Shown: positions 25,814 through 38,298, counted from the first letter of the stretch. The stretch: 64,000 bases of DNA from Streptomyces sp. CBMA152 (GCF_014596475.1 NZ_MECJ01000025.1:186001-250000), one strand, 5' to 3'. A program made the numbers and translations. Notes: generated by a model not told the origin, from the letters alone.

Positions 25814-27022
25814 GTGTTTCATGGGGCGGTGAAACGCTTTCCCCGCCCGCACCGCCACGACGTCCAGATCGCCGTCGTCGGGCTCGGCGGCGGTGTGCTG
25901 CTGTGGGTGCTGCGGCTGGTCTCCGGGGGCAGCGGGCTGCTCGGCTGGGGCTGGTCGCTGGTGCCGCTCGGGGTGACCGCGGGCCTGGAGCTGCTGCGCC
26001 GCACCCGCCCGCAGGCCACCCTGGCCGGCGGTGCGGCCATGGTGGTCGCCGACCAGTTCACCGCGGGGAACCTGGCCACGGTCCTGATGTTCACGGACCT
26101 CGTCTACGCGGCCGTCCTGTACGGCACGCCCGCCGCCGCCCGCCGTGTCCCGGTCGCCACCGGACTGGTCAGCGTCGCCCTGACCATCGGCTTCCTCGCC
26201 TGGTTCCGCACCCCGCAGGCCCTGCTCATCGGCATCGCCGCCGGGCTCGTCCTCTTCACGCCCGCCACCACCGGCGCGCTGGTGCGCAACCATCGCGACG
26301 CGGCCGAGACGGCGACGCTGCGCGCCGAGCAGACCGCGCTGCTCGCCGAGATCGACCGCGCCCAGGCCGTGGTCGGCGAGCGCGCCCGGATGGCCCGCGA
26401 GCTGCACGACCTGGTCGCGGGCCACCTCTCCGCCATCGCGATCCACTCCACCGCCGCGCTCTCCCTGGACGATCCGGCGACCACCGGCCGGGCGCTCACC
26501 GTGATCCGCGAAAACAGCGTGGCCGGGCTCGACGAGATGCGCCGGCTCATCGGGCTGCTCCGGGACAGCGGCGCCGAGAGCGAACCGGCCGCCGCGCCCA
26601 CGCTCGCCGCGCTCGACGCACTGCTCCGACGGGCCCGTACCAACGGCGCCTCCAGCGGGCTCGACTTCGCCCTCGACGACACCCGGCCACCGGGCGCCGT
26701 GCTGCCCGCACCGGTCGAGCTCGCCGCGTACCGGATCGTCCAGGAGTCGCTGACCAACGCCCTCAAACACGCCTCGCCGGGCACGGTCACGACAACCCTC
26801 GCGCACACCGGGCGGGCGCTCACGGTCGAGGTGACCAGCCCGTACGGCGACCGGCCGGGGTCGCGCGCGCCCGGGTCGGGGGCGGGTCTGGTGGGGATGC
26901 GGGAGCGGACCGCGCTGCTCGGCGGGACCTTCGCGGCGGGCCCGGAACCGGGCGGCGACGGCGGCAGGATCTGGCGGGTGTGGGCCGAACTGCCCATCAC
27001 GGAAGGCGAGTCGAGCGTATGA
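25814..27022 (+). CDS. chiS: Sensor histidine kinase ChiS-like
   Basis: A sensor kinase of about 402 residues. An N-terminal set of four to five membrane segments (residues about 15-155) is followed by a HisKA_3 dimerisation domain with the phospho-acceptor His in ARELHDLVAGH (about residue 197), and a HATPase domain (ITEE-less N box AYRIVQESLTNALKHA; G box GAGLVGMRERTALLGG). Its stop overlaps the response regulator start in ATGA. The start is either GTG 25814 or GTG 25829. Position directly upstream of the chitinase gene matches the chiS-chiR-chiC arrangement of S. coelicolor, so it probably senses chitin breakdown products. Confidence 0.85.
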   Translation: MFHGAVKRFPRPHRHDVQIAVVGLGGGVLLWVLRLVSGGSGLLGWGWSLVPLGVTAGLELLRRTRPQATLAGGAAMVVADQFTAGNLATVLMFTDLVYAAVLYGTPAAARRVPVATGLVSVALTIGFLAWFRTPQALLIGIAAGLVLFTPATTGALVRNHRDAAETATLRAEQTALLAEIDRAQAVVGERARMARELHDLVAGHLSAIAIHSTAALSLDDPATTGRALTVIRENSVAGLDEMRRLIGLLRDSGAESEPAAAPTLAALDALLRRARTNGASSGLDFALDDTRPPGAVLPAPVELAAYRIVQESLTNALKHASPGTVTTTLAHTGRALTVEVTSPYGDRPGSRAPGSGAGLVGMRERTALLGGTFAAGPEPGGDGGRIWRVWAELPITEGESSV

Positions 27023-27663
27023 CGATCCGGGTACTGGTCGCCGAGGACCAGTCGTCGGTGCGGGCGGGTCTGGTGCTGATCCTGGGCAGCGCCCCCGACA
27101 TCGAGGTGGCCGGGGAGGCCGCCGACGGCGAGGAGGCGGTGCGCCTCGCGCGCGAACTGCGCCCGGATCTGGTCCTGATGGACGTGCAGATGCCGAGGCT
27201 GGACGGCGTATCGGCGACGCGTCAGGTGGTCGCGGAACAGCTCGCCGACGTCCTGGTCCTGACCACCTTCGACCTCGACGAGTACGTCTTCGGCGCGCTG
27301 CGCGCGGGCGCCGCGGGCTTTCTGCTGAAGAACACGGAGGCGAAGGACCTGATCGAGGCGGTACGGACGGTGGCGCGCGGCGAGGGCCTGATCGCCCCGG
27401 CGGTCACCCGCCGTCTGATCGCGGAGTTCGCGGCGCCGACCCCGAAGGCCCCGGCCGAGCCGCCGGCCGCCCTCGACGCACTCACCCGCCGCGAGCGCGA
27501 GGTCCTGTCGTGTCTGGGCGAGGGTCTCTCCAACGCCGAGATCGCGGTACGCCTGGAGATGGCGGAGGCCACGGTGAAGACGCATGTCAGCCGTCTGCTG
27601 GGGAAGCTGGAGCTGCGCAGCAGGGTCCAAGCTGCGGTTCTCGCCCAGGAGTTGGGGATATGA
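27019..27663 (+). CDS. chiR: NarL/LuxR-type response regulator ChiR-like
   Basis: A 214-residue two-domain regulator. The receiver has the acidic pocket at Glu9/Asp10, the phospho-acceptor Asp55 in LVLMDVQMP, and Lys104 in FLLKN. The C-terminal LuxR helix-turn-helix begins LTRREREVLSCLGEG and holds the recognition region AEATVKTHVSRLL. ATGA coupling with the kinase gene makes them one unit. It ends 18 bp before the paired 12-bp repeats of the chiC promoter, its likely target. Confidence 0.88.
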   Translation: MTIRVLVAEDQSSVRAGLVLILGSAPDIEVAGEAADGEEAVRLARELRPDLVLMDVQMPRLDGVSATRQVVAEQLADVLVLTTFDLDEYVFGALRAGAAGFLLKNTEAKDLIEAVRTVARGEGLIAPAVTRRLIAEFAAPTPKAPAEPPAALDALTRREREVLSCLGEGLSNAEIAVRLEMAEATVKTHVSRLLGKLELRSRVQAAVLAQELGI

Positions 27664-27680
27664 CGACGACTTCCGGCCGT

Positions 27681-27722
27681 TGGTCTGGACCTCTTGACGA
27701 TTGGTCCAGACCTTCCTACGCT
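27681..27722 (+). promoter_or_regulatory. chiC promoter with paired 12-bp repeats
   Basis: TTGACG (27694-27699) and TACGCT (27717-27722) are separated by exactly 17 bp. Two 12-bp repeats, TGGTCTGGACCT (27681-27692) and TGGTCCAGACCT (27702-27713), flank and follow the -35. Such direct repeats are the hallmark of Streptomyces chitinase promoters, serving induction by chitin and repression by glucose; the second copy also fits the DasR half-palindrome TGGTCnAGACC. Confidence 0.88.
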
Positions 27723-27822
27723 CACGGCACTGCTGTGTGAGCGTGCCACGACATCCGTGTGCTCACCGGACGGAGCAGGGTCCCACCCCCACACCCGTCG
27801 GACCTCACTCAGGGAGTCTCCC

Positions 27823-29676
<1,854 letters not shown>

Positions 29677-29733
29677 CAGGCCCGACCACGCTCCCGGGCA
29701 GGCGGCCCGTCCCCGCTTGCCCGGGTACCCCTC

Positions 29734-29877
29734 AGGGGCGCGGGGAACTGCGCGACAAGCCACAGACGGCCTGCGGCCAAAGGAACAGTTTTCGCCTGCG
29801 GACCGTGCTGGGCTGATCGCGCAGTTCCCCGCGCCCCTATGGGGCTCCGCAGGATTTCGGGAAGGGGCGGGGTGGGG
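29734..29877. repeat. Composite intergenic repeat element, copy 3 (rearranged)
   Basis: It lies between the converging chiC and DUF2550 genes. The same 22-bp arms as in copies 1 and 2 are present, but in swapped order: 29734-29755 and 29817-29838, 61 bp apart. The 17-mer GAAGGGGCGGGGTGGGG (29861-29877) follows, eight bases from the DUF2550 stop. The left outer flank is missing, so this copy is partial or rearranged. Confidence 0.8.
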
Positions 29878-29885
29878 GCTAATCC

Positions 29886-30338
29886 CTAAGCCACGTTCAC
29901 CCGTTGGCCGGGCGGCGCCGCCTCCAGCCATGCCAGGAACCCCGTCAGCGCGTCCTCGCTCATCGCGAGTTCGAGGCGCACGCCACGGTGCGTACAGCCG
30001 AGCACGATCGCGTCGGACAGGAGCGCCAGCTCCTCCTCGCCCGCGGGCTTGCGCCGGGCGACCACCTCGATGGCGGAGCGCTCAAGAAGACGGCGGGGCC
30101 GAGGCGCGTACGAGAAGACGCGGTACCACTCGATACGGTCGCCGCTGTAGCGGGCCACCCCGTACACCCAGCCCTTGCCCCCGGGGTCGCCCCCCTCCGG
30201 CACGTTCCAGCGGAGACTGCAGTCGAAGGTCCCGCCGGAACGCTGGATCAGGCGTCGGCGCAGACCGAAGACGAAGAGTCCCACCAGTACCAGCGCGACA
30301 ACCACGCCGCCCACAAGCAGAACGAGGGTCATCTCCAC
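29886..30338 (-). CDS. DUF2550 membrane-anchored protein
   Basis: A 150-residue protein with one N-terminal membrane segment (LVLLVGGVVVALVLVGLFVF) followed by a basic stretch and a soluble domain with RSGGTFDCSLRWN, GKGWVYGVARYSGDRIEWYRVFSY and a C-terminal FLAWLEAAPPGQRVNVA. This is the DUF2550 pattern found next to atpC in actinobacteria. It is read in the same direction as the ATP synthase operon, 132 bp after atpC. Two close ATG codons are possible starts. Function unknown. Confidence 0.88.
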   Translation of the reverse strand: MEMTLVLLVGGVVVALVLVGLFVFGLRRRLIQRSGGTFDCSLRWNVPEGGDPGGKGWVYGVARYSGDRIEWYRVFSYAPRPRRLLERSAIEVVARRKPAGEEELALLSDAIVLGCTHRGVRLELAMSEDALTGFLAWLEAAPPGQRVNVA

Positions 30339-30470
30339 CGACCTCCTCGCTCCATTCGGGGCCGGGGGATCACCCCGGTCTCACTGTGCCTGCATCGCCT
30401 CAGCCGCGGCCGGGTGTGGAAAATTCCAGACCCGTGACCGCGGCTGAGGGCAAAACTGTTCGGCGGGGCG

Positions 30471-30845
30471 CTAGCGCACCGACACCGTACGCAGCCGGAC
30501 CTCGGCGCGCCGCTCGGCGACGGCGTCCTCGGCCGACTTGGCGCTCTCCAGCGCGCGCTCGGCACGCTGGACGTCGATCTCGTCCGCGAGCTCCGCGATC
30601 TCCGCGAGCAGAGAGAGCTTGTTGTCCGCGAACGAGATGAACCCGCCGTGCACAGCGGCGACGACGGTGCTGCCCTCGCTCGTACGGATGGTCACCGGGC
30701 CGGACTCCAGCACTCCGAGGAGCGGCTGGTGACCGGGCATGACGCCGATGTCGCCGGACGCGGTGCGCGCGACGACCAGGGTGGCCTCGCCGGACCAGAC
30801 ACTACGGTCCGCGGCGACGAGCTCGACGTGCAGCTCAGCAGCCAA
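30471..30845 (-). CDS. atpC: F1Fo ATP synthase epsilon subunit
   Basis: A 124-residue epsilon subunit, the rotor-stalk component that also inhibits ATP hydrolysis. An N-terminal beta-sandwich (LHVELVAADRSVWSGEATLVVART...GDIGVMPGHQPLLGVL) is followed by two C-terminal helices (DEIDVQRAERALESAKSAED). It is the last gene of the operon, 129 bp after atpD, and the gap holds a strong hairpin. Confidence 0.96.
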   Translation of the reverse strand: MAAELHVELVAADRSVWSGEATLVVARTASGDIGVMPGHQPLLGVLESGPVTIRTSEGSTVVAAVHGGFISFADNKLSLLAEIAELADEIDVQRAERALESAKSAEDAVAERRAEVRLRTVSVR

Positions 30846-30912
30846 GGTGGGCTCCTCGGGTCACCACCCGGCGGTTACTGCCGGGTGTTGGGTCAAAGTC
30901 TAGTAGGCGTGA

Positions 30913-30943
30913 GGAGAGGGGCGGGACCGGCCCGCCCCTCTCC
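30913..30943 (-). terminator. Hairpin between atpD and atpC
   Basis: A perfect 13-bp stem (GGAGAGGGGCGGG/CCCGCCCCTCTCC) with a five-base loop in the 129-bp gap. It has no U-tract. It may protect the atpD 3' end or lower atpC expression to fit the 1:3 subunit ratio (inference). Confidence 0.6.
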
Positions 30944-30974
30944 ACCGAAACGCGACTCTTACGAGTCAGGCGAT

Positions 30975-32417
30975 TCAGGAGACGCCCAGCTCCTTGGCGT
31001 TGGCCTTCAGGTCCTCGATGCCACCGCACATGAAGAACGCCTGCTCGGGGAAGTGGTCGTACTCACCGTCGCAGATCGAGTTGAACGCGGCGATCGACTC
31101 GTCGAGCGGCACGTCCGAGCCGTCCACGCCGGTGAACTGCTTGGCGACGTGGGTGTTCTGGGACAGGAAGCGCTCGACGCGACGGGCGCGGTGGACAACG
31201 AGCTTGTCCTCTTCGCCCAGCTCGTCGATACCGAGGATCGCGATGATGTCCTGGAGGTCCTTGTACTTCTGCAGGATCCCCTTGACGCGCATCGCGGCGT
31301 TGTAGTGGTCCGCCGCGATGTACCGCGGGTCCAGGATGCGGGACGTGGAGTCCAGCGGGTCCACGGCCGGGTAGATGCCCTTCTCGGAGATCGGACGGGA
31401 GAGAACCGTCGTCGCGTCGAGGTGGGCGAACGTGGTGGCCGGGGCCGGGTCGGTCAGGTCGTCCGCGGGGACGTAGATCGCCTGCATCGAGGTGATCGAG
31501 TGACCACGGGTCGAGGTGATGCGCTCCTGGAGGAGACCCATCTCGTCGGCCAGGTTCGGCTGGTAGCCCACCGCGGAGGGCATACGGCCGAGCAGGGTCG
31601 ACACCTCGGAACCCGCCTGGGTGTACCGGAAGATGTTGTCGATGAAGAAGAGGACGTCCTGCTTCTGGACGTCACGGAAGTACTCCGCCATCGTCAGACC
31701 GGCCAGGGCGACCCGAAGACGCGTGCCCGGGGGCTCGTCCATCTGGCCGAAGACCAGCGCGGTCTTGTCGATGACGCCGGAGTCCGTCATCTCCTCGATG
31801 AGGTCGTTGCCCTCACGGGTACGCTCACCGACGCCCGCGAACACCGACACACCGTCGTGGTTGTTGGCGACACGGTAGATCATCTCCTGGATGAGCACCG
31901 TCTTGCCGACGCCGGCGCCGCCGAAGAGGCCGATCTTTCCACCCTTGACGTACGGGGTGAGAAGGTCGATGACCTTGACGCCGGTCTCGAACATCTCCGT
32001 CTTCGACTCGAGCTGGTCGAAGTTCGGGGCCTTGCGGTGGATCGGCCAGCGCTCGGTGACCTCGACCGTGGACGGGTCCACGTTCAGGATCTCGCCGAGG
32101 GTGTTGAACACCTTGCCCTTGGTGACGTCGCCGACCGGAACGGTGATGCCGTTGCCGGTGTCGACGACCGGGGCCTGGCGGACCAGACCGTCGGTGGGCT
32201 GCATCGAGATGGTGCGGACCAGGCCGTCACCCAGGTGCTGGGCCACTTCCAGGGTCAGCGTCTTGAGCTTGCCGTCCTCGGCCGGGTCGGCCACCTCGAC
32301 GTGCAGCGCGTTGTAGATCTCCGGCATGGCGTCGACGGGGAACTCCACGTCGACGACCGGGCCGATGACCCGGGCGACGCGGCCCGTGGCAACGGCCGTC
32401 TCAACTGTCGTCGTCAT
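30975..32417 (-). CDS. atpD: F1Fo ATP synthase beta subunit
   Basis: A 480-residue catalytic beta subunit. The P-loop is GGAGVGKTV (about residues 159-167); the catalytic Glu lies in GVGERTREGNDL; DELSEED-type region reads GIDELGEEDK here. The C-terminus ends in ELGVS. The start ATG overlaps the atpG stop by one base. Located in the membrane-attached F1 head. Confidence 0.97.
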   Translation of the reverse strand: MTTTVETAVATGRVARVIGPVVDVEFPVDAMPEIYNALHVEVADPAEDGKLKTLTLEVAQHLGDGLVRTISMQPTDGLVRQAPVVDTGNGITVPVGDVTKGKVFNTLGEILNVDPSTVEVTERWPIHRKAPNFDQLESKTEMFETGVKVIDLLTPYVKGGKIGLFGGAGVGKTVLIQEMIYRVANNHDGVSVFAGVGERTREGNDLIEEMTDSGVIDKTALVFGQMDEPPGTRLRVALAGLTMAEYFRDVQKQDVLFFIDNIFRYTQAGSEVSTLLGRMPSAVGYQPNLADEMGLLQERITSTRGHSITSMQAIYVPADDLTDPAPATTFAHLDATTVLSRPISEKGIYPAVDPLDSTSRILDPRYIAADHYNAAMRVKGILQKYKDLQDIIAILGIDELGEEDKLVVHRARRVERFLSQNTHVAKQFTGVDGSDVPLDESIAAFNSICDGEYDHFPEQAFFMCGGIEDLKANAKELGVS

Positions 32418-33334
32418 TACTTGTCACTCCCCGCGGTCGCGTCGGCCAGGGCGCTCGCGCCACCGACGATCTCGCTGATTTCCTGGGTGATTTCGGCCTG
32501 GCGGGCCGCGTTGGCAAGCCGGGAGAGGCTCTTGATGAGCTCCCCGGCGTTGTCGGTCGCCGACTTCATCGCGCGGCGGCGGGCGGCGTGCTCGGAAGCC
32601 GCGGCCTGCAGCAGCGCGTTGTAGATACGGCTCTCGACGTAGCGCGGCAGCAGGGCGTCGAGGACGTCCTCCGCCGACGGCTCGAAGTCGAACAGCGGAA
32701 GGATCTCGCCCTTCTTGCCGCTCTCCTCCTCGACCTGGTCCAGCGACAGCGGCAGCATCCGGTTGTCCACCGGCGTCTGCGTCATCATCGACACGAACTC
32801 CGTGAAGACGATGTGCAGCTCGTCCACGCCACCCTCGGCCGTGTCCGTCTGGACGGCCTCGATGAGGGGGGCGGCCACCTGCTTGGCGTCCGCGTACGTC
32901 GGGCTGTCGGTGAAGCCGGTCCACGCGTCCGCGACCTTGCGCTCACGGAATGCGTAGTAGGCGACACCCTTGCGGCCGACGATGTACGTGTCGACCTCCT
33001 TGCCCTCGCCGCGCAGCCGCGCGGTGAGCTGCTCCGCCGCCTTGATGGCGTTGGAGGAGTAGCCGCCGGCCAGACCGCGGTCGCTCGTGACGAGCAGGAC
33101 CGCGGCCCGGACCGGGGACTCGGCCTCGGTGGTGAGCGGGTGCTTGGTGGTCGAACCGTTCGCCACCGCGGTCACCGCGCGGGTGAGCTCGGTCGCGTAC
33201 GGCTTGGAGGCGGCCACCTTGCGCTGCGCCTTGACGATGCGCGAGGCGGCGATCATCTCCATCGCCTTGGTGATCTTCTTGGTCGCGGTGACGGATCGGA
33301 TGCGACGCTTGTAGACCCGGAGCTGCGCTCCCAT
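32417..33334 (-). CDS. atpG: F1Fo ATP synthase gamma subunit
   Basis: A 305-residue central rotor shaft. The N-terminal coiled coil starts GAQLRVYKRRIRSVTATKKITKAMEMIAASRI, and the C-terminal helix ends RQAEITQEISEIVGGASAL, the conserved pair that forms the shaft. It lies between atpA and atpD with the usual order and a 20-bp gap to atpA. Confidence 0.97.
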   Translation of the reverse strand: MGAQLRVYKRRIRSVTATKKITKAMEMIAASRIVKAQRKVAASKPYATELTRAVTAVANGSTTKHPLTTEAESPVRAAVLLVTSDRGLAGGYSSNAIKAAEQLTARLRGEGKEVDTYIVGRKGVAYYAFRERKVADAWTGFTDSPTYADAKQVAAPLIEAVQTDTAEGGVDELHIVFTEFVSMMTQTPVDNRMLPLSLDQVEEESGKKGEILPLFDFEPSAEDVLDALLPRYVESRIYNALLQAAASEHAARRRAMKSATDNAGELIKSLSRLANAARQAEITQEISEIVGGASALADATAGSDK

Positions 33335-33354
33335 GAGTCAGGTCCCTTCCGTCG

Positions 33355-34947
<1,593 letters not shown>

Positions 34948-34986
34948 CTGGGTTCCCTGCTCTCCTTGTTGGGCCCGAAGTTTCTT

Positions 34987-35010
34987 TGGGGGTCTGGGGG
35001 CCGACCCCCA
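34987..35010 (-). other. Hairpin between atpH and atpA
   Basis: TGGGGGTC and GACCCCCA form an eight-base stem in the 142-bp gap, followed on the transcript by a purine-rich leader to atpA. It is probably a stability or spacing element inside the operon message. Confidence 0.45.
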
Positions 35011-35089
35011 GGAATCTTCTGCAATCTCTGCACGGCCCAACCGGGCCGCTGGTGATGCTTTGTTGAGTTGGTGACGCTGCCGGAGCAGG

Positions 35090-35905
35090 TCAGCCGGCCA
35101 GCCGCCGGCTCGCCTCGTCGAGACGCTCCGCGACGGTCCCGTCGATGAGCTCGTCACCGACCCGCACCGAGATCCCGCCGAGGACCGTCGGGTCCACGTC
35201 CAGGTTCAGGTGCATCTGGCGGCCGTACACCTTCGCCAGAGCCGCACCGAGGCGCTGCTTCTGGGCGTCGGTCAGCGGCACCGCCGAGGTGACGACCGCG
35301 ACCATGCGGTCCCGGCGCGCCGCGGCGAGCTTGGAAAGGGACTCGAGGCCCGCTTCCAGGCTACGTCCACGGGGCTGGGTCACAAGCCGCGTGACGATCC
35401 GCTCGGTGGCCGCGTTCGCCTTGCCGCCCAGCAGGCTGCGCAGCAGCTCGCCCTTGGCGGACGAGGCGGCGGCGCGGTTGGTCAGGGCGGACCGCAGCTC
35501 GGGGTTCGAGGTGACGATCCGGCCGAACCGGAACAGCTCGTCCTCGACGTCGTCCAGCGCGCCGGACTTCTGCGCGGCGGTGAGGTCGGCGGTGTTCGCC
35601 AGCTCCTCCAGCGCGTCCACCAGGTCGCGCGAACGCGACCAGCGGGAGCGGACCATGCCGCTCACCAGGTCGGCGCTCTCGCCGCCGACCTGGCCGCCGA
35701 GGATGCGTCCGGCCAGCTCGGCCTTGGCCTCGCCGGCCTGCGCCGGGTCGGTCAGGACCCGACGCAGCGACACCTCGCGGTCGAGCAGCGCGGTGACGGC
35801 GGCCAGCTCACCGGCGAGCTTCGCCGCGTCGACGGACGTGTTGTCCATCAGCGCGTCGAGTCGCTCGCGCGCGGCAGCCAGTGCCTCGCGGCTCGCTCCG
35901 TTCAT
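35090..35905 (-). CDS. atpH: F1Fo ATP synthase delta subunit
   Basis: A 271-residue delta subunit, longer than the about 180 residues of E. coli, as usual in actinobacteria. It joins the peripheral stalk to the top of F1. The C-terminal signature VTSAVPLTDAQKQRLGAALAKVYGRQMHLNLDVDPTVLGGISVRVGDELIDGT is clear. Its start overlaps the atpF stop (ATGA). Confidence 0.96.
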   Translation of the reverse strand: MNGASREALAAARERLDALMDNTSVDAAKLAGELAAVTALLDREVSLRRVLTDPAQAGEAKAELAGRILGGQVGGESADLVSGMVRSRWSRSRDLVDALEELANTADLTAAQKSGALDDVEDELFRFGRIVTSNPELRSALTNRAAASSAKGELLRSLLGGKANAATERIVTRLVTQPRGRSLEAGLESLSKLAAARRDRMVAVVTSAVPLTDAQKQRLGAALAKVYGRQMHLNLDVDPTVLGGISVRVGDELIDGTVAERLDEASRRLAG

Positions 35906-36459
35906 CGCGTGGCCTCGGCCTTCGCCGCGCTGTCCTCAAGACCCTCGAGGAAGCGGTCGATGGTGCGGCTCTGTCGGGCGTGGTCCTCGAGGGACTCGCC
36001 GACGAGCTTGCCGGCCAGGTCGGTGGCGAGCTTGCCCACGTCCTGACGGAGCGCGTGCGCGGCGGCCTTGCGGTCCGCCTCGATCTGGGCGTGACCGGCA
36101 GCGATGATCTCCTCACGCTGCCGCTGGCCTTCCGCCCTCATCTCCTGGATGAGCGCGGTGCCCTGCTCGGTCGCCTCCTGGCGCAGGCGGGCAGCCTCGT
36201 GGCGGGCCTCGGCGAGCTGGGCCTTGTACTGCTCCAGCACGCTCTGAGCCTCGGTCTGCGCGGCCTCGGCCTTCTCGATACCGCCCTCGATGGCCTCGCG
36301 ACGCTCGTCCAGAACCTTGTTGATGTTCGGGAGGAGCTTCTTGGCGAGGAAGCCGAAGACGATGACGAAGGCGATCAGGCCGATGACCAGCTCAGGCCAC
36401 GGCGGAACGAGGGGGTTTTCCTTGCCCTCGGCCGCCAGCTGAACCATGGTGAGGTTCAC
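35902..36459 (-). CDS. atpF: F1Fo ATP synthase b subunit
   Basis: A 185-residue peripheral stalk subunit. One N-terminal membrane segment (ELVIGLIAFVIVFGFLAKKLLP) is followed by a long charged coiled coil (INKVLDERREAIEGGIEKAEAAQTEAQ). It overlaps atpH by four bases and follows atpE by 40 bp. Confidence 0.96.
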   Translation of the reverse strand: MNLTMVQLAAEGKENPLVPPWPELVIGLIAFVIVFGFLAKKLLPNINKVLDERREAIEGGIEKAEAAQTEAQSVLEQYKAQLAEARHEAARLRQEATEQGTALIQEMRAEGQRQREEIIAAGHAQIEADRKAAAHALRQDVGKLATDLAGKLVGESLEDHARQSRTIDRFLEGLEDSAAKAEATR

Positions 36460-36499
36460 ATCAGTGCCTTTCGTCGGATCGGTCTAGTCGTCGTTCGTC

Positions 36500-36736
36500 T
36501 TAGTAGACGAACGGCATGACGAGGCCGATGAGGGCCAGCGCCTCACAGAACGCGAAACCGAGGATCTGGTTGGCGCGGATCAGGCCGGCCGCCTCGGGCT
36601 GACGGGCCATGGCCTGGGTGCCGTTACCGAAGATGATGCCGACGCCGACGCCGGGGCCGATCGCGGCAAGGCCGTAACCGACGGAGCTGAGGGAGCCGGT
36701 GACGCCATCGGAAGCAGCAGCGAGGATCTGGGACAT
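36500..36736 (-). CDS. atpE: F1Fo ATP synthase c subunit
   Basis: A 78-residue proteolipid of the c ring. Two membrane helices are joined by a polar loop (ARQPEA), and the proton-carrying Glu65 sits in the second helix (FCEALALIGLVMPFVY). A Gly-rich first helix (GPGVGVGIIFGNG) allows ring packing. Glu with no sodium-site pattern suggests proton use. Confidence 0.97.
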   Translation of the reverse strand: MSQILAAASDGVTGSLSSVGYGLAAIGPGVGVGIIFGNGTQAMARQPEAAGLIRANQILGFAFCEALALIGLVMPFVY

Positions 36737-36813
36737 GCCAGTTCTTCCTTCTCTTTCACGGACCGGTGGGGGTTGGCCACCGGACGACTGGGGGGTTTTG
36801 AGGGGGCGGGCGG

Positions 36814-37638
36814 TCAGTGGTGCTCGGCGACGGCGCCCTGGATGAAGCTGCAGGCCAGAAGCACGAACACGTACGCCTGGACGGCCTGGATGAAGAGCTC
36901 GAAGCCGGTCATCACGACGACCATCACGAACGACACACCCGAGTAGGCGATACCGATGCCGTTGAGCATGTACCAGCTGGCGATCGTGAAGAGCAGCAGC
37001 AGGGTGTGACCGGCGAACATGTTCGCGAACAGTCGCACCGCGTGGGTGAAGGGGCGCACGATCACGTTCGAGAAGAACTCGATGACCATGACCATCGGCA
37101 GCACCGCGCCGAGCGACTTGTCGTAACCCGTGAGGTTCTTGAAGCCGCCGATGAAGCCGTGGCGCTTAAAGGTGAGGCTCATCCAGACGACGTAGACGAT
37201 CCCCGCGAGAGCCGCCGGGTACGCGATGATCGACGTCACCGGGAACTGCGCGACCGGAACGATCGACCACAGGTTCATCATCCAGACGAAGAAGAACAGC
37301 GAGACCATGAGGGGAACCCACTTCTCGCCCTCCTTCTTGCCGATCGTCTCGTAGACGATGCCGCGGCGTACGAAGTCGTAGCCCGCCTCGGCGACCATCT
37401 GGAGCTTGCCGGGGACGACCTTCGGCTTGCGGAAGGCGGCCCAGAAGAAGCCGAGGATGATGACCGAACCCAGCAGGGCGAGCAGCATCGGCTTGTTGAA
37501 ATAAACGCCGTTGCCGTCCGCGTCGCCCCAGAGAGGCTTGAACAGGAACGAGTGCAGGCCCGGACCCTCGAAGCCACCGCAGTCCTGGAACAGGTGGCAA
37601 CTGGTGTCGAAAGCGAGCTGCGTCGGGTCAGCACTCAC
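36814..37638 (-). CDS. atpB: F1Fo ATP synthase a subunit
   Basis: A 274-residue membrane stator subunit with five to six helices and the essential Arg in THAVRLFANMFAGH. I chose the GTG at 37636-37638 (VSADPTQLAF) because a full AAGGAG site lies before it and family members start there; the frame is open for 12 more codons to 37674. It lies between atpI and atpE, and 77 bp separate it from atpE. Confidence 0.94.
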   Translation of the reverse strand: MSADPTQLAFDTSCHLFQDCGGFEGPGLHSFLFKPLWGDADGNGVYFNKPMLLALLGSVIILGFFWAAFRKPKVVPGKLQMVAEAGYDFVRRGIVYETIGKKEGEKWVPLMVSLFFFVWMMNLWSIVPVAQFPVTSIIAYPAALAGIVYVVWMSLTFKRHGFIGGFKNLTGYDKSLGAVLPMVMVIEFFSNVIVRPFTHAVRLFANMFAGHTLLLLFTIASWYMLNGIGIAYSGVSFVMVVVMTGFELFIQAVQAYVFVLLACSFIQGAVAEHH

Positions 37639-37863
37639 CGCGGGCTCCTTCAGCGTGGCGCATAGGTACGGCAACCTCGTTGTGTCGGCGCGGCGCGCAG
37701 CCGCGGTTCGGCACTGGACTGGTGTTACGGATGATGGGGCGGCGGTCGGGCATCGAGCCTCGCGATCGAGCAGGCGTCAGCTCAGATGCCCGCGTCCGCA
37801 GTGCCGCAGTTGGCACCGGACGATAGCAGGGTCTCGAACTCGCATTTATCCCGCCCCTACCCT

Positions 37864-38298
37864 TCACGACGAAGACCCGGACTTCTCGGGCTTGTGGCCC
37901 TCCGAATCCGGCTCCACGTAAAGGATCTTGGCCTTCATGTGCGCACGCGCCTGCATGCCGATCCAGACGAGGGTCAGCGCGACGAGCGTGGCGGCGAATG
38001 CCTTGGGGTTGAACAGCGTCGTGTTCTTGAAGACCGCGACGAAGATGAAGAGCAGCAACAGCTGAGCCGTGTACAGCATCAGTCCCATGCCCTGGAACAG
38101 ATGCGGCAGGTTCCGCGCCGTACGTTGCAGGACGATGAGCCCGATCCCCATGAAAGCGATGACCACGACCGTCGCGATGGCGGCGCCGATGGCCCCCTTG
38201 CCGCCCGCGACCACGGAGCTGATCACGACGGCGAGCGCGCCGGCGGCAGCGGTGGGTACGGCGGTCTGAAGGAGGGTGCGGGCGTCGTTGGACGGCAT
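37864..38298 (-). CDS. atpI: ATP synthase protein I
   Basis: A 144-residue membrane protein with four hydrophobic segments (for example GALAVVISSVVAGG and AIATVVVIAFMGIGLIVL), thought to help c-ring assembly. It is the first gene of the operon. I took the ATG at 38296-38298 with GGAG eight bases before it, rather than the outer start at 38382. A 225-bp gap separates it from atpB. Confidence 0.88.
   Translation of the reverse strand: MPSNDARTLLQTAVPTAAAGALAVVISSVVAGGKGAIGAAIATVVVIAFMGIGLIVLQRTARNLPHLFQGMGLMLYTAQLLLLFIFVAVFKNTTLFNPKAFAATLVALTLVWIGMQARAHMKAKILYVEPDSEGHKPEKSGSSS

Noticed and set aside
30648..32624. A 658-codon plus-strand frame opposite atpD
   Set aside because: Shadow of a highly conserved gene.
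37639..37674. The longer atpB start at 37674
   Set aside because: The GTG at 37638 has a complete AAGGAG site and matches the family start.
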